Assembly: GCF_001509835.1 (NCBI RefSeq)
Contig: NZ_JXTJ01000006.1
Coordinates: 663,191 to 727,190, forward strand
DNA length: 64,000 bases
Direction: 5' to 3'
Source: Allobosea sp. WAO
Lineage (GTDB): Bacteria > Pseudomonadota > Alphaproteobacteria > Rhizobiales > Beijerinckiaceae
The position numbers and the translations under genes were made by a program. The notes under the pieces were generated by a model. The model made no database searches. It was not told the DNA's origin and saw only the letters and a list, made by a program, of their open reading frames with translations. Below, piece by piece: positions 17,762 to 25,931 of the stretch (position 1 is the stretch's first letter; every line of letters begins with the position of its first letter).

Positions 17762-18469
17762 ATGGCCGAGCTTGCGCGGGCGGAAATTTCGGGGGATGGG
17801 GCCAGGCGCGGTTCGCTGGTCGACGAGGCCTATGCCGCCTTGAAGCAGGCGATCCGCGATACCGTCTTCGCGCCGGGCTATCAGGGCTCGGAGCAGGAGA
17901 TCGCGGTGCGTCTCGGCATGAGCCGGACCCCGGTGCACGAGGCGATCATCCGCCTGCAGGAGGACGGGCTGGTGCGGGTGCTGCCGAAGCGCGGCGTGCT
18001 GATCTGCCCGCTGGCGCCGCAGGACATTCGCGAGATCTATGAAGTCGTCATCGCGGTCGAGTCGATGGCCGCTGAGCTGCTGGCTGCGCTGCCGGACAAG
18101 GATCGCGCGGCCGTGGCAGACGAGCTCGAGGCCGCGACGGCGGCGATGGAGCAGGCGCTGGCGGCGGATGATCTTGCCGGCTGGGCCGAGGCTGACGAGC
18201 TGTTCCACCGCCTGATGGTCGAGCGCTGCGGCAATGGCCGCTTGCGCCGCATCGCCCAGACCGTGACGGACCAGGCCCATCGCGCCCGCATGCTGACCCT
18301 GAAGCTGCGCGCGCGGCCGGCCGGTTCGGCAGGGGCGCATCGCCTGATCGCCGCCGCCGTGCGGGGCGGCGATACCGAGGCGGCGCACCGGCTCGCCCGT
18401 GCCCACCGCGTGGCGGCGCGCGACGAGCTCGTGCCCCTGATCGAGCATATCGGCCTGCGCCAGCTCTGA
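17762..18469 (+). CDS. GntR-family (FadR/FCD) transcriptional regulator
   Basis: A 235-residue regulator with an N-terminal winged HTH (AYAALKQAIRDTVFAPGYQGSEQEIAVRLGMSRTPVHEAIIRLQEDGLV) and a C-terminal all-helical FCD ligand domain with its acidic/His metal-binding residues (EADELFHRLMVERCGN ... AGAHRLIAAAVRGGD). I prefer the ATG at 17762 because it has a near-ideal GGAGG site six bases upstream; an ATG 14 codons earlier lies inside the CTTCCAT/ATGGAAG operator candidate. Divergent from the tctC gene, which it probably represses. Confidence 0.88.
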   Translation: MAELARAEISGDGARRGSLVDEAYAALKQAIRDTVFAPGYQGSEQEIAVRLGMSRTPVHEAIIRLQEDGLVRVLPKRGVLICPLAPQDIREIYEVVIAVESMAAELLAALPDKDRAAVADELEAATAAMEQALAADDLAGWAEADELFHRLMVERCGNGRLRRIAQTVTDQAHRARMLTLKLRARPAGSAGAHRLIAAAVRGGDTEAAHRLARAHRVAARDELVPLIEHIGLRQL

Positions 18470-18661
18470 ACCGGCGCGAGGCGGCCACGACCGCTCTGGT
18501 TCGCGGGGCGGTAAGGCGCGCCGGCGTCGATCGCCACCCGGCGGGCGTGCTGTACGAAGCCTTCAAGGTCCGCTGGAGACAAGGCGTTCCAGCTCCGGAA
18601 ACGACCGTTGCTGCCCCGGCAATCTGCTGTTCGCCATCGAGCAGTTGCCGCCTTTCTGGTT

Positions 18662-18680
18662 CTGGCATAACGTATGCCAG
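18662..18680. promoter_or_regulatory. Operator site A (TGGCAT-N5-ATGCCA) before sucCD-like genes
   Basis: CTGGCATAACGTATGCCAG is a near-perfect palindrome with a central ACG. It ends 42 bp before the sucC-like ATG. It is one of at least six related sites in the oxalate island (see sites B-F). Confidence 0.75.
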
Positions 18681-18722
18681 ATTGGGCGCCGCTGAACTGC
18701 GCCCCGGCGGAGGAACCGGGTC

Positions 18723-19892
18723 ATGCGAATCCATGAGTTCCAGGCGAAGCGTCTCTTGGCAGGCTACGGGCTGAAAGTGCCGGACGGCAGCGTCGCGATC
18801 GCGGGCCGCGAGGCCGGCGAGATCGCCCGGCGGCTCGGCAGCCCCACGGTGGTCAAGGCGCAGATCCATGCCGGCGGGCGCCAGCGCGCCGGCGGCATCC
18901 GGCAGGCGGACGACCCTGCCGCCGCCGAAGCAGCTGCGGATGGCCTGCTCGGTACCTCGCTGGTCACCGCGCAGACCGGGCCGGCCGGCCATAGGATCAG
19001 GCGCGTCCTCGTCGAGACCGCGGTCGCCGCGGTGCGCGAGCTGCATCTCGCCTTGCTGATCGATGCCTCCTCCGGCGAGCTGATGCTTATGGGCAGCGCC
19101 AAGGGCGGCGTCGATGTCGAGGAGCAGGCGGCGCGCGGCGACATCCGGCTCAACTGGCTCAGCCTCGGCGACGGCAGCGAGGCGCGTGGCAAGGAGGTCG
19201 CGGCCTTCGTCGCGGCGCTCGGGCTCGACGGCGCGATGCACGAACAGGGCTGCGCACTCGTCGATGGCCTGCGCCGTGCATTCCTCGAGCTCGATGCCAG
19301 CCTGATCGAGATCAACCCGCTGGCGGTGACGGCGGCGGGCGCTCTCGTCGCTCTCGACGTCAAGATGGTGCTCGACGACAACGCGCTGTTCCGGCATCCG
19401 GAGTTGGCGGCGCTGCGCGACGAAGACGATGGCAGCGCCGCCGAATTGCAGGCGCAGCGCCACCAGCTGAACTATGTCCAGCTCGACGGCGATATCGGCA
19501 TGGTGGCGAACGGGGCGGGGCTCGGCCTCGCGACGCTCGACATGCTCGTCGCTGCCAAGGGCCGGCCGGCCAATTTCATGGATATCCGGACCACGGCGAA
19601 GAGTCTCGACATCGCCCATGGCTTCGGGCTGCTGCTCGACAATCCGGCGACACGCGCGATCGTGGTCAACGTTCATGGCGGCGGCATGCAGCCCTGCGAT
19701 ACCATCGCCGAAGGGCTCGGCATCGCCTTGCGGCGCAGCGGGCGGTCCTTGCCGCTGGTCGTGCGGCTGGCCGGCAACAACGCCGATTTCGCCCGGTCAC
19801 GCCTGCAGAACTTCGGCTGCGCCGTGATCGATTGTCCCGACATGTGGTCCGCCGCCTCGCAGGCTGTCGTGCTGGCGCAGAGGGGAGCCTGA
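18723..19892 (+). CDS. Diverged SucC-like acyl-CoA ligase beta subunit (ADP/GDP-forming)
   Basis: A 389-residue beta subunit of the succinyl-CoA synthetase/malate-CoA ligase family, with an ATP-grasp domain (MRIHEFQAKRLLAGYGLKVP, VVKAQIHAGGR, ASLIEINPLAVT) and a C-terminal flavodoxin-like CoA-ligase domain. It is clearly diverged: where normal SucC has NFLDVGGGA, residues 284-293 read NFMDIRTTAK, and the [11 protein letters not shown] loop reads VNVHGGGMQPCD. A GGAGGAACCGGGTC site precedes the ATG, and the alpha-subunit gene follows after 3 bp. With operator site A upstream it belongs to the oxalate island regulon. Substrate is likely a dicarboxylate other than succinate; unknown. Confidence 0.82.
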   Translation: MRIHEFQAKRLLAGYGLKVPDGSVAIAGREAGEIARRLGSPTVVKAQIHAGGRQRAGGIRQADDPAAAEAAADGLLGTSLVTAQTGPAGHRIRRVLVETAVAAVRELHLALLIDASSGELMLMGSAKGGVDVEEQAARGDIRLNWLSLGDGSEARGKEVAAFVAALGLDGAMHEQGCALVDGLRRAFLELDASLIEINPLAVTAAGALVALDVKMVLDDNALFRHPELAALRDEDDGSAAELQAQRHQLNYVQLDGDIGMVANGAGLGLATLDMLVAAKGRPANFMDIRTTAKSLDIAHGFGLLLDNPATRAIVVNVHGGGMQPCDTIAEGLGIALRRSGRSLPLVVRLAGNNADFARSRLQNFGCAVIDCPDMWSAASQAVVLAQRGA

Positions 19893-19895
19893 GCC

Positions 19896-20777
19896 ATGGC
19901 CGTCTTTCTGAACCGTGAGACCCGCGTCCTCTGCCAGGGCATGACCGGTTGGGCCGGCACTCATCACGTCGCGCGGATGATGGAATACGGCACCCAGGTC
20001 GTTGGCGGCGTGACGCCGGGCAAGGGCGGCCGCTCGCACCTGAATTTGCCCGTCCATGAGCGCGTTGCAGAAGCGCGGCGCGAGACCGGCGCCAATGCCA
20101 GCATCGTCTTCGTGCCGCCGGCCAATGCCGCCGCCGCGATGATCGAGGCGATCGAGGCCGAGATGCCGCTGGTCGTCACCGTGACGGAGCGCGTGCCGGT
20201 GCTAGACATGGTGCGGGTGAAGGCGGCCCTGAAGGGCGGGCGGACCACCCTGGTCGGCGCGAATTCGCAGGGCATTCTGGTGCCGGGCGTCGGCAAGCTC
20301 GGCGTGATGGCGACCGGCAGCGAGCGCCCGGGCGGCGTCGGCATCGTCTCGCGCTCGGCCTCGCTGACCAGCGAGGTCGTGGCGCAGGTCACCGCTGCGG
20401 GGCTCGGCCAGTCGGCGACGATCGGGGTCGGGGGCGATCCGGTCCATGGCATCGGCATGCGCGAATGCCTCGCGCTCCTGCTGGAGGACGCCGAAACCGA
20501 ATGTGTCGTGCTGATCGGCGAGATCGGCGGCACGCAGGAGGAGGAGGTCGCCGACTATCTCGCCGACGTCCGGACCTCGAAGCCAATCGTCGCGCTGATC
20601 GTCGGCCGCGAGGCGCCGATCGAGCGCCGCATGGGCCATGCCGGTGCGTTCGCGCTCAGCGGCAAGGGCGATGCCGCCGGCAAGATCAGGGCGCTGGAGG
20701 CGGCCGGCGTGCGGATCGCGCCGAGCGCCCATCTCGTCGGCGAGACCGTCAGGCAGGCGCTGGCGGGGCGAGGGTGA
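19896..20777 (+). CDS. Diverged SucD-like acyl-CoA ligase alpha subunit
   Basis: A 293-residue alpha subunit with an N-terminal CoA-binding Rossmann domain (TRVLCQGMTGWAGTHHVARM, VGGVTPGKGG). The phosphohistidine loop RRMGHAGAF is intact with His248, and the partner Glu is present in GEIGGTQEE. Two conserved segments differ from SucD: GPNCPG is GANSQG (residues 121-126) and SRSGTLTYE is SRSASLTSE. These lie near the CoA/substrate site, so altered acyl specificity is likely. It forms a tight pair with the beta gene. Malate-, oxalate- or another dicarboxylate-CoA ligase are all possible. Confidence 0.82.
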   Translation: MAVFLNRETRVLCQGMTGWAGTHHVARMMEYGTQVVGGVTPGKGGRSHLNLPVHERVAEARRETGANASIVFVPPANAAAAMIEAIEAEMPLVVTVTERVPVLDMVRVKAALKGGRTTLVGANSQGILVPGVGKLGVMATGSERPGGVGIVSRSASLTSEVVAQVTAAGLGQSATIGVGGDPVHGIGMRECLALLLEDAETECVVLIGEIGGTQEEEVADYLADVRTSKPIVALIVGREAPIERRMGHAGAFALSGKGDAAGKIRALEAAGVRIAPSAHLVGETVRQALAGRG

Positions 20778-20784
20778 CCTCGCC

Positions 20785-21192
20785 TCAGGCCCCGACCTGC
20801 CGCATCAGCCCGAGCGCATCCATCAGGATCCGCGTGTCCTTTATCCGGCCGTGCTCAATCCGATCGATCACCATGCCCCAGACCGATACCGTCCGGCCGG
20901 AGGCAGGAACGCCGAAGAACTCGCCATCATGGGTGCCGGTCCACGTGAAGCGCGTCAGGACCTTGTCGGCTTCGGCCATCTGCTCGTCGATGGTCCAATG
21001 CATGTCCGGGAAGGCGACGAACAGCCCGCGCAATACGTCCTTCAGCCCGGAAAGGCCGGGCCCTTGGCCCGGAAACGGTACCTGTTCGACGACATCCTCG
21101 GCGACATAGGTGTGCGCCGCGTCGAGGTCCCGGTCGTTGATGACCCGCCCGACGAAATCGCGCACCAGCAACTTGTTTTCATCGGTGCTCAT
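20785..21192 (-). CDS. SnoaL-like / ester cyclase family protein
   Basis: A 135-residue NTF2-fold protein of the SnoaL polyketide-cyclase-like family. Its signature features are NKLLVRDFVGRVINDRDLDAAHTYVAEDVVEQ, GLSGLKDVLRGLFVAFPDMHWTIDEQMAEADKVLTRFTWTGTHDGEFFG and GMVIDRIEHGRIKDTRI. Members bind small hydrophobic or anionic ligands; most have no known reaction. I start it at the ATG at 21192, with AGAGGCCGGT before it, rather than 23 codons earlier. It is convergent with the sucD-like gene (7-bp gap) and has no obvious operon partner. Confidence 0.78.
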   Translation of the reverse strand: MSTDENKLLVRDFVGRVINDRDLDAAHTYVAEDVVEQVPFPGQGPGLSGLKDVLRGLFVAFPDMHWTIDEQMAEADKVLTRFTWTGTHDGEFFGVPASGRTVSVWGMVIDRIEHGRIKDTRILMDALGLMRQVGA

Positions 21193-21313
21193 ACCGGCCT
21201 CTTTTGAAGGAACGGCTCCGATATCGGAGCGGGTTCGGCGGACCTGTGGGACGGGGTCCATCCGGCAGCGTCACCACCTTCCCCTGTGCCGCAGCGATCC
21301 GCAACACGCTGGC

Positions 21314-22150
21314 TCAAGCCCCATCCCGCCCCGGCAACCTCCCGCCGATCGAGCGGGTGATCTCGTCGGCGGCGCGGCGCACCATCGGGCCGAAATCGTC
21401 GAGCTTGCGCGGCGTCACGCGCACCGTCGGCCCCGATACCGAAACGCCGGCGATCGCCTCGGCGTGCTCGTTGAAGATCGGCGCGGCGACGCAGCGCATC
21501 CCCAGCGAACGCTCCTCGTCATCGAGCGCCCAGCCATTCCGGCGCCCCTCGGCGAGTTCCTGCAGCAGCGCGCCGAGATCGGTGATCGTGTGCTCGGTGA
21601 AACGCTCGAGTCGCCGAAAGGCGCAGATCTGCCGCACGCGATGCTCGGGGAACTCGGCCAGCAGCGCCTTGCCGACGCCCGAGGCATGCATCGCGCCTCG
21701 GCTGCCGGCGCGGAAGAAGGCCCTCAAGGTGTCGTGACTCTCGACCTGCGAGATGAAGACCACCTCGCCATTGTCCTCGATGCCGAGATTGACGGTTTCG
21801 CCGCTGGCCTCCATCAGCCCATGCATGGTGGCGCGGCCCATGTTCGCGACGCGGCGGTTGCGCAGGAAGGCCGAGCCAGTCTTGAAGGCGCCGACCCCGA
21901 CCAGCCAGAGGCCGCGTTCCATGTCGTGCTGGACGTAGGCGCGGCTCTCCAGCGTCAGCAGGATGCGATGCACCGTCGAGGCCGAGACGCCCGAGCGCCG
22001 GCTGAGCTCGCTGAGCGTGAGGCCGTCCTCCTCGGCCAGGATCTCGAGCAGCGATAGCCCCCGATCGAGCGCCTGCACCGCGCCGCCGGTGATCGCCGCC
22101 TTCAGCGAGCGCGGCCGCCCGCGCCCCTTGCGTTGCTCGATCGCGCCCAT
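21314..22150 (-). CDS. IclR-family regulator (AllR/GclR-like) divergent from gcl
   Basis: A 278-residue IclR-type regulator with a basic leader RKGRGRPRSLKAA, an HTH (ALDRGLSLLEILAEEDGLTLSELSRRSGVSASTVHRILLTLE) and a C-terminal effector domain (RGAMHASGVGKALLAEFPEHRV, GMRCVAAPIFNEHAEAIAGVSVSGPTVRV). In E. coli the IclR member AllR controls gcl and glyoxylate genes; placement here, divergent from gcl with a 238-bp AT-rich gap, suggests the same role with glyoxylate or a related effector. The ATG at 22150 follows ACGGAGGGCGC; 19 further in-frame codons upstream are unlikely. Confidence 0.87.
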   Translation of the reverse strand: MGAIEQRKGRGRPRSLKAAITGGAVQALDRGLSLLEILAEEDGLTLSELSRRSGVSASTVHRILLTLESRAYVQHDMERGLWLVGVGAFKTGSAFLRNRRVANMGRATMHGLMEASGETVNLGIEDNGEVVFISQVESHDTLRAFFRAGSRGAMHASGVGKALLAEFPEHRVRQICAFRRLERFTEHTITDLGALLQELAEGRRNGWALDDEERSLGMRCVAAPIFNEHAEAIAGVSVSGPTVRVTPRKLDDFGPMVRRAADEITRSIGGRLPGRDGA

Positions 22151-22343
22151 GCGCCCTCCGTGTCTGCCGTGCCGAGGCAGCAGAACACGGATGATCGCTA
22201 TTGCCAATTCAAAGCGGAATAATTTTGCGCAACCGCCGGAATGTCTGAATCGGATAAAGGTAAGGTACGGAAATAAAACAGAGAGATATTATTTAGGGCA
22301 GTATGAAAAATATTTCTGAAATAAATTGACGGAGGCGCGTGTC

Positions 22344-22360
22344 TGGCATTTGGTATGCCA
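22344..22360. promoter_or_regulatory. Operator site B (TGGCAT-N5-ATGCCA) before gcl
   Basis: TGGCAT-TTGGT-ATGCCA is a perfect match to the island consensus and ends 28 bp before the gcl ATG. A TTGACG hexamer lies just upstream at 22326-22331, so the palindrome would cover the -10 region, suited to repression. Confidence 0.75.
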
Positions 22361-22388
22361 ATAACGGATTTCTCGCGGGAGAACGGGC

Positions 22389-24161
22389 ATGCCGAAAATG
22401 CGAGCTGTCGAGGCAGCGGTCAGGGTTCTTGAGTGCGAAGGCGTGACCCAGGCTTTCGGCGTTCCCGGCGCGGCAATCAACCCGCTCTATGCCGCGCTGA
22501 AGAGCCGGGGCTCGATCCATCACATCCTGGCGCGCCATGTAGAGGGCGCCTCGCATATGGCAGAGGGCTACACCCGGGCCAAAGCCGGCAATATCGGCGT
22601 CTGCATCGGCACCTCCGGCCCGGCCGGCACCGACATGATCACCGGACTCTATTCGGCCGGGGCCGATTCCATCCCGATCCTGTGCATCACCGGCCAGGCG
22701 CCGCGCGCCCGGCTCTACAAGGAGGATTTCCAGGCCGTCGACATCGAGGCGATCGCCAAGCCGGTGACCAAATGGGCGGTGACGGTGCGCGAGCCGGCTC
22801 TGGTGCCGCGCGTCTTTCAGCAGGCCTTCCACATCATGCGCTCGGGCCGGCCTGGCCCGGTGCTGATCGACCTGCCGGTCGATGTCCAGATGGCCGAGAT
22901 CGAGTTCGACGACGAGACCTACGAGCCGCTCCCGGTCTACAAGCCGGCCGCCTCGCGCCGCCAGATCGAGAAGGCGATGGCGATGCTGGACGGGGCGGAG
23001 CGGCCGCTGATCGTCGCCGGCGGCGGCGTCATCAACGCCGATGCCTGCGAGCTTCTGGCCGAGTTTGCCGAGCTGACGGGCGTTCCGGTCGTGCCGACGC
23101 TGATGGGCTGGGGCGCCATTCCCGACGACCACCCGCTGATGGCCGGCATGGTCGGGCTGCAGACCAGCCATCGCTACGGCAATGCGACGATGCTCGCCTC
23201 AGACTTCGTGCTCGGCATCGGCAACCGCTGGGCCAACCGTCATACGGGCTCGGTCGAGACCTACACCAAGGGCCGCACATTCGTGCATGTCGACATCGAG
23301 CCGACCCAGATCGGTCGTGTCTTCAATCCCGATTACGGCATCGTTTCCGATGCGAAGGCGGCGCTCGAGCTCTTCGTCGACGTGGCGCGCGAGCGGGAAG
23401 GCAAGGGGTTCTTGAAGAACCGCACTGGCTGGGCGCGGGAATGCCGCGACAGGCGCGCGACCATGCTGCGCCGAAGCGATTTCGATACCGTGCCGCTGAA
23501 GCCGCAGCGGGTCTACGAGGCTATGAACGAGGCCTTCGGCCGCGATGTCTGCTATGTCTCGACCATCGGCCTGTCGCAGATTGCCGGCGCGCAGTTCCTG
23601 CGGGTCAACAATCCGCGCCACTGGATCAATTGCGGCCAGGCCGGGCCGCTTGGCTGGACCTTGCCGGCGGCGCTCGGCGTGCGTGCGGCGGATCCCGAGC
23701 GCGAGATCGTGGCGCTGTCAGGCGACTATGACTTCCAGTTCCTGATTGAGGAGCTGGCCGTCGGGGCGCAGTTCAAGCTGCCTTACATCCACATCGTCGT
23801 GAACAACTCCTATCTCGGCCTGATCCGCCAGGCCCAGCGCGGCTTCGACATGGATTACCAGGTCGGGCTCGCCTTCGAGAACATCAACGCGCCCGAGCTC
23901 GACGGCTATGGCGTCGACCATGTCGCGGTCGCTGAGGGGCTCGGCTGCAAGGCGATCCGCGTGAAGAGCCCCAGCGAGTTCAAGGCCGCCTTCGCCCAGG
24001 CCAGGGCCTGGCTCGCGGAGCATCGGGTGCCGGTGGTGATGGAGTTCATCCTCGAACGCGTCACCAACATCGCGATGGGCACCGAGATCGACAATGTCGT
24101 GGAGTTCGAGGAGGTGCTCGACCTGCCTCTGCCCGAGCCCGAACTGCAGCCGGCCCAATAG
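22389..24161 (+). CDS. gcl: Glyoxylate carboligase (tartronate-semialdehyde synthase)
   Basis: Thiamine-diphosphate enzyme that joins two glyoxylates to tartronate semialdehyde plus CO2, the entry to the glycerate pathway. The 590-residue product has the three ThDP-enzyme domains. Val51 in [14 protein letters not shown] replaces the usual catalytic Glu, which is the diagnostic feature of Gcl. The ThDP/Mg motif is [12 protein letters not shown] ... [11 protein letters not shown]. The C-terminus [16 protein letters not shown] is also Gcl-specific. First gene of gcl-hyi-glxR-panE-fah; under operator site B and probably the divergent IclR protein. Confidence 0.97.
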   Translation: MPKMRAVEAAVRVLECEGVTQAFGVPGAAINPLYAALKSRGSIHHILARHVEGASHMAEGYTRAKAGNIGVCIGTSGPAGTDMITGLYSAGADSIPILCITGQAPRARLYKEDFQAVDIEAIAKPVTKWAVTVREPALVPRVFQQAFHIMRSGRPGPVLIDLPVDVQMAEIEFDDETYEPLPVYKPAASRRQIEKAMAMLDGAERPLIVAGGGVINADACELLAEFAELTGVPVVPTLMGWGAIPDDHPLMAGMVGLQTSHRYGNATMLASDFVLGIGNRWANRHTGSVETYTKGRTFVHVDIEPTQIGRVFNPDYGIVSDAKAALELFVDVAREREGKGFLKNRTGWARECRDRRATMLRRSDFDTVPLKPQRVYEAMNEAFGRDVCYVSTIGLSQIAGAQFLRVNNPRHWINCGQAGPLGWTLPAALGVRAADPEREIVALSGDYDFQFLIEELAVGAQFKLPYIHIVVNNSYLGLIRQAQRGFDMDYQVGLAFENINAPELDGYGVDHVAVAEGLGCKAIRVKSPSEFKAAFAQARAWLAEHRVPVVMEFILERVTNIAMGTEIDNVVEFEEVLDLPLPEPELQPAQ

Positions 24162-24194
24162 GCCGATCGGTCCACGCCAGCAGGGAAGAGAACC

Positions 24195-24980
24195 ATGCCT
24201 CGCTTCGCCGCCAATCTGACGATGCTCTTCAACGAGCTGCCCTTCCTGGAGCGCTTCCAGGCGGCGGCCGAAGCCGGCTTCCACGGCGTCGAGTATCTTT
24301 TCCCCTACGGCTACGACAAATACGAGCTGGCCGATCGGCTGGAGCGCTGGCAGCTGACGCAGGTGCTGCACAATCTGCCCGCCGGCGACTGGGCCGCCGG
24401 GGAGCGTGGCATCGCGATCCTGCCGGGCCGGGTCAGCGAATTCCAGCACGGCCTGTTCCAGGCGATCGACTACGCCATCAAGCTTGGCTGCCGGCAGGTC
24501 AATTGCCTCGCCGGCATCGCGCCGCAAGGCATCGAGACCGCGCGGCTCCACGAGACACTGGTCAACAATCTGCGCTTTGCCGCCCATGAACTGGCGCAGG
24601 AGGGCATCGCGCTCCTGGTCGAGCCGATCAACACGCGCGACATGCCCGGCTTCTTCCTGAGCAGCACCGCGCAGGGGCTGAAGCTGCTCGACGACGTCGA
24701 TTCCACCAACGTCTTCCTGCAATACGACGTCTATCACATGCAGGTCATGGAGGGCGATCTGGCCCGGACGATCGAGAGCAATCTCGACCGGATCGGCCAT
24801 ATCCAGATCGCCGACAACCCCGGCCGCAACGAGCCCGGAACCGGCGAGATCAACTTCCCCTTCCTGTACCGGCATCTCGACGCCATCGGCTACGCCGGCT
24901 GGGTCGGCTGCGAGTACAAGCCGGCGCGCGAGACGCGCGAGGGCCTGTCCTGGCTGCCCGCGACGACGCTCGCCGCCTGA
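24195..24980 (+). CDS. hyi: Hydroxypyruvate isomerase
   Basis: Interconverts hydroxypyruvate and tartronate semialdehyde. The 261-residue TIM-barrel (xylose-isomerase-like) protein has the Hyi opening RFAANLTMLFNELPFLERF and GFHGVEYLFPYGYD, the metal/catalytic Glu in LLVEPINTRDMPGFFL, FLQYDVYHMQVMEGDL and the second catalytic Glu region VGCEYKPARETREGLSW. Length matches E. coli Hyi (258). It follows gcl by 33 bp, as in many glyoxylate operons. Confidence 0.95.
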   Translation: MPRFAANLTMLFNELPFLERFQAAAEAGFHGVEYLFPYGYDKYELADRLERWQLTQVLHNLPAGDWAAGERGIAILPGRVSEFQHGLFQAIDYAIKLGCRQVNCLAGIAPQGIETARLHETLVNNLRFAAHELAQEGIALLVEPINTRDMPGFFLSSTAQGLKLLDDVDSTNVFLQYDVYHMQVMEGDLARTIESNLDRIGHIQIADNPGRNEPGTGEINFPFLYRHLDAIGYAGWVGCEYKPARETREGLSWLPATTLAA

Positions 24981-25022
24981 CCAGAACACCGACGAACGAC
25001 GCGCGAAACGGCAGGTGGCGAG

Positions 25023-25913
25023 ATGGCGGATATCGGCTTCATCGGGCTGGGGATCATGGGGCGCCCGATGGCGGAGCATCTGCTCGCGGGCGGGCACAAG
25101 CTGCACCTGTCCAGCCATCACAAGGCGCCGGACGCTGCGTTGCAGGCGAAGGCGATCACGGTCCACCCGACGCCGAACGCGGTCGCGTCCGCAAGCGAGA
25201 TCGTCATCCTGATGCTGCCGGATACCCCTGAGGTCGAGGAGGTGCTGTTCGGTGCCAACGGCGTCGCGTGCGGCCTGAACAAGGGCGCAATCGTCGTCGA
25301 CATGAGCTCGATCTCGCCGATGGCGACCAAGGGCTTCGCGCAGCGCGTCGAGAAGGCCGGGGGCCTTTACCTCGACGCACCCGTCTCCGGCGGCGAGGTC
25401 GGCGCCAAGGCTGCCAGCCTGACGATCATGGTCGGCGGGCCGGAGGCGGCCTTCGCCCGGGTGAAGCCCCTCTTCGAGCTGATGGGCAAGAACATCACGC
25501 TGGTTGGCGGCAATGGCGACGGCCAGACCACCAAGGTCGCCAACCAGATCATCGTCGCGCTGACCATCGAGGCGGTCGGCGAGGCGCTGCTGTTTGCGTC
25601 CAAGGCCGGCGCCGACCCGGCCAAGGTGCGCCAGGCGCTGATGGGCGGGTTCGCTTCGTCGAGGATCCTGGAGGTTCACGGCGAGCGGATGATCAAGCGG
25701 ACCTTCAACCCCGGCTTCCGCATCGGCCTGCACCAGAAGGATCTGAACCTCGCCCTGCAGAGCGCGCGCGCGCTCGGCCTGTCGTTGCCGAACACCGCGA
25801 CGGCCCAGGAGCTGTTCAACGCCTGCGCCGCCCATGGCGGCAAGGACTGGGACCATTCGGCCATGGTGCGGGCGCTGGAGATCATGGCGAACCACGAGGT
25901 CGCGAGTTCATAG
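25023..25913 (+). CDS. glxR: Tartronate-semialdehyde reductase (2-hydroxy-3-oxopropionate reductase)
   Basis: Reduces tartronate semialdehyde to D-glycerate with NAD(P)H. The 296-residue beta-hydroxyacid dehydrogenase has the Rossmann motif IGFIGLGIMGRPMAEHLL at the N-terminus, the substrate-binding DAPVSGGEVGAKAASLTIMVGG, the catalytic Lys in GQTTKVANQIIVAL and the C-terminal KDLNLALQSARALGLSLP. This placement after gcl and hyi makes GlxR/GarR the best name within the family. It lies 42 bp after hyi and 18 bp before the panE-like gene. Confidence 0.94.
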   Translation: MADIGFIGLGIMGRPMAEHLLAGGHKLHLSSHHKAPDAALQAKAITVHPTPNAVASASEIVILMLPDTPEVEEVLFGANGVACGLNKGAIVVDMSSISPMATKGFAQRVEKAGGLYLDAPVSGGEVGAKAASLTIMVGGPEAAFARVKPLFELMGKNITLVGGNGDGQTTKVANQIIVALTIEAVGEALLFASKAGADPAKVRQALMGGFASSRILEVHGERMIKRTFNPGFRIGLHQKDLNLALQSARALGLSLPNTATAQELFNACAAHGGKDWDHSAMVRALEIMANHEVASS

Positions 25914-25931
25914 CCAAGGAAGGGGAGGCCC

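Noticed and set aside
23718..25895. 725-codon minus-strand open frame
   Set aside because: Antisense shadow across gcl, hyi and glxR; composition typical of a mirror frame, no motif.
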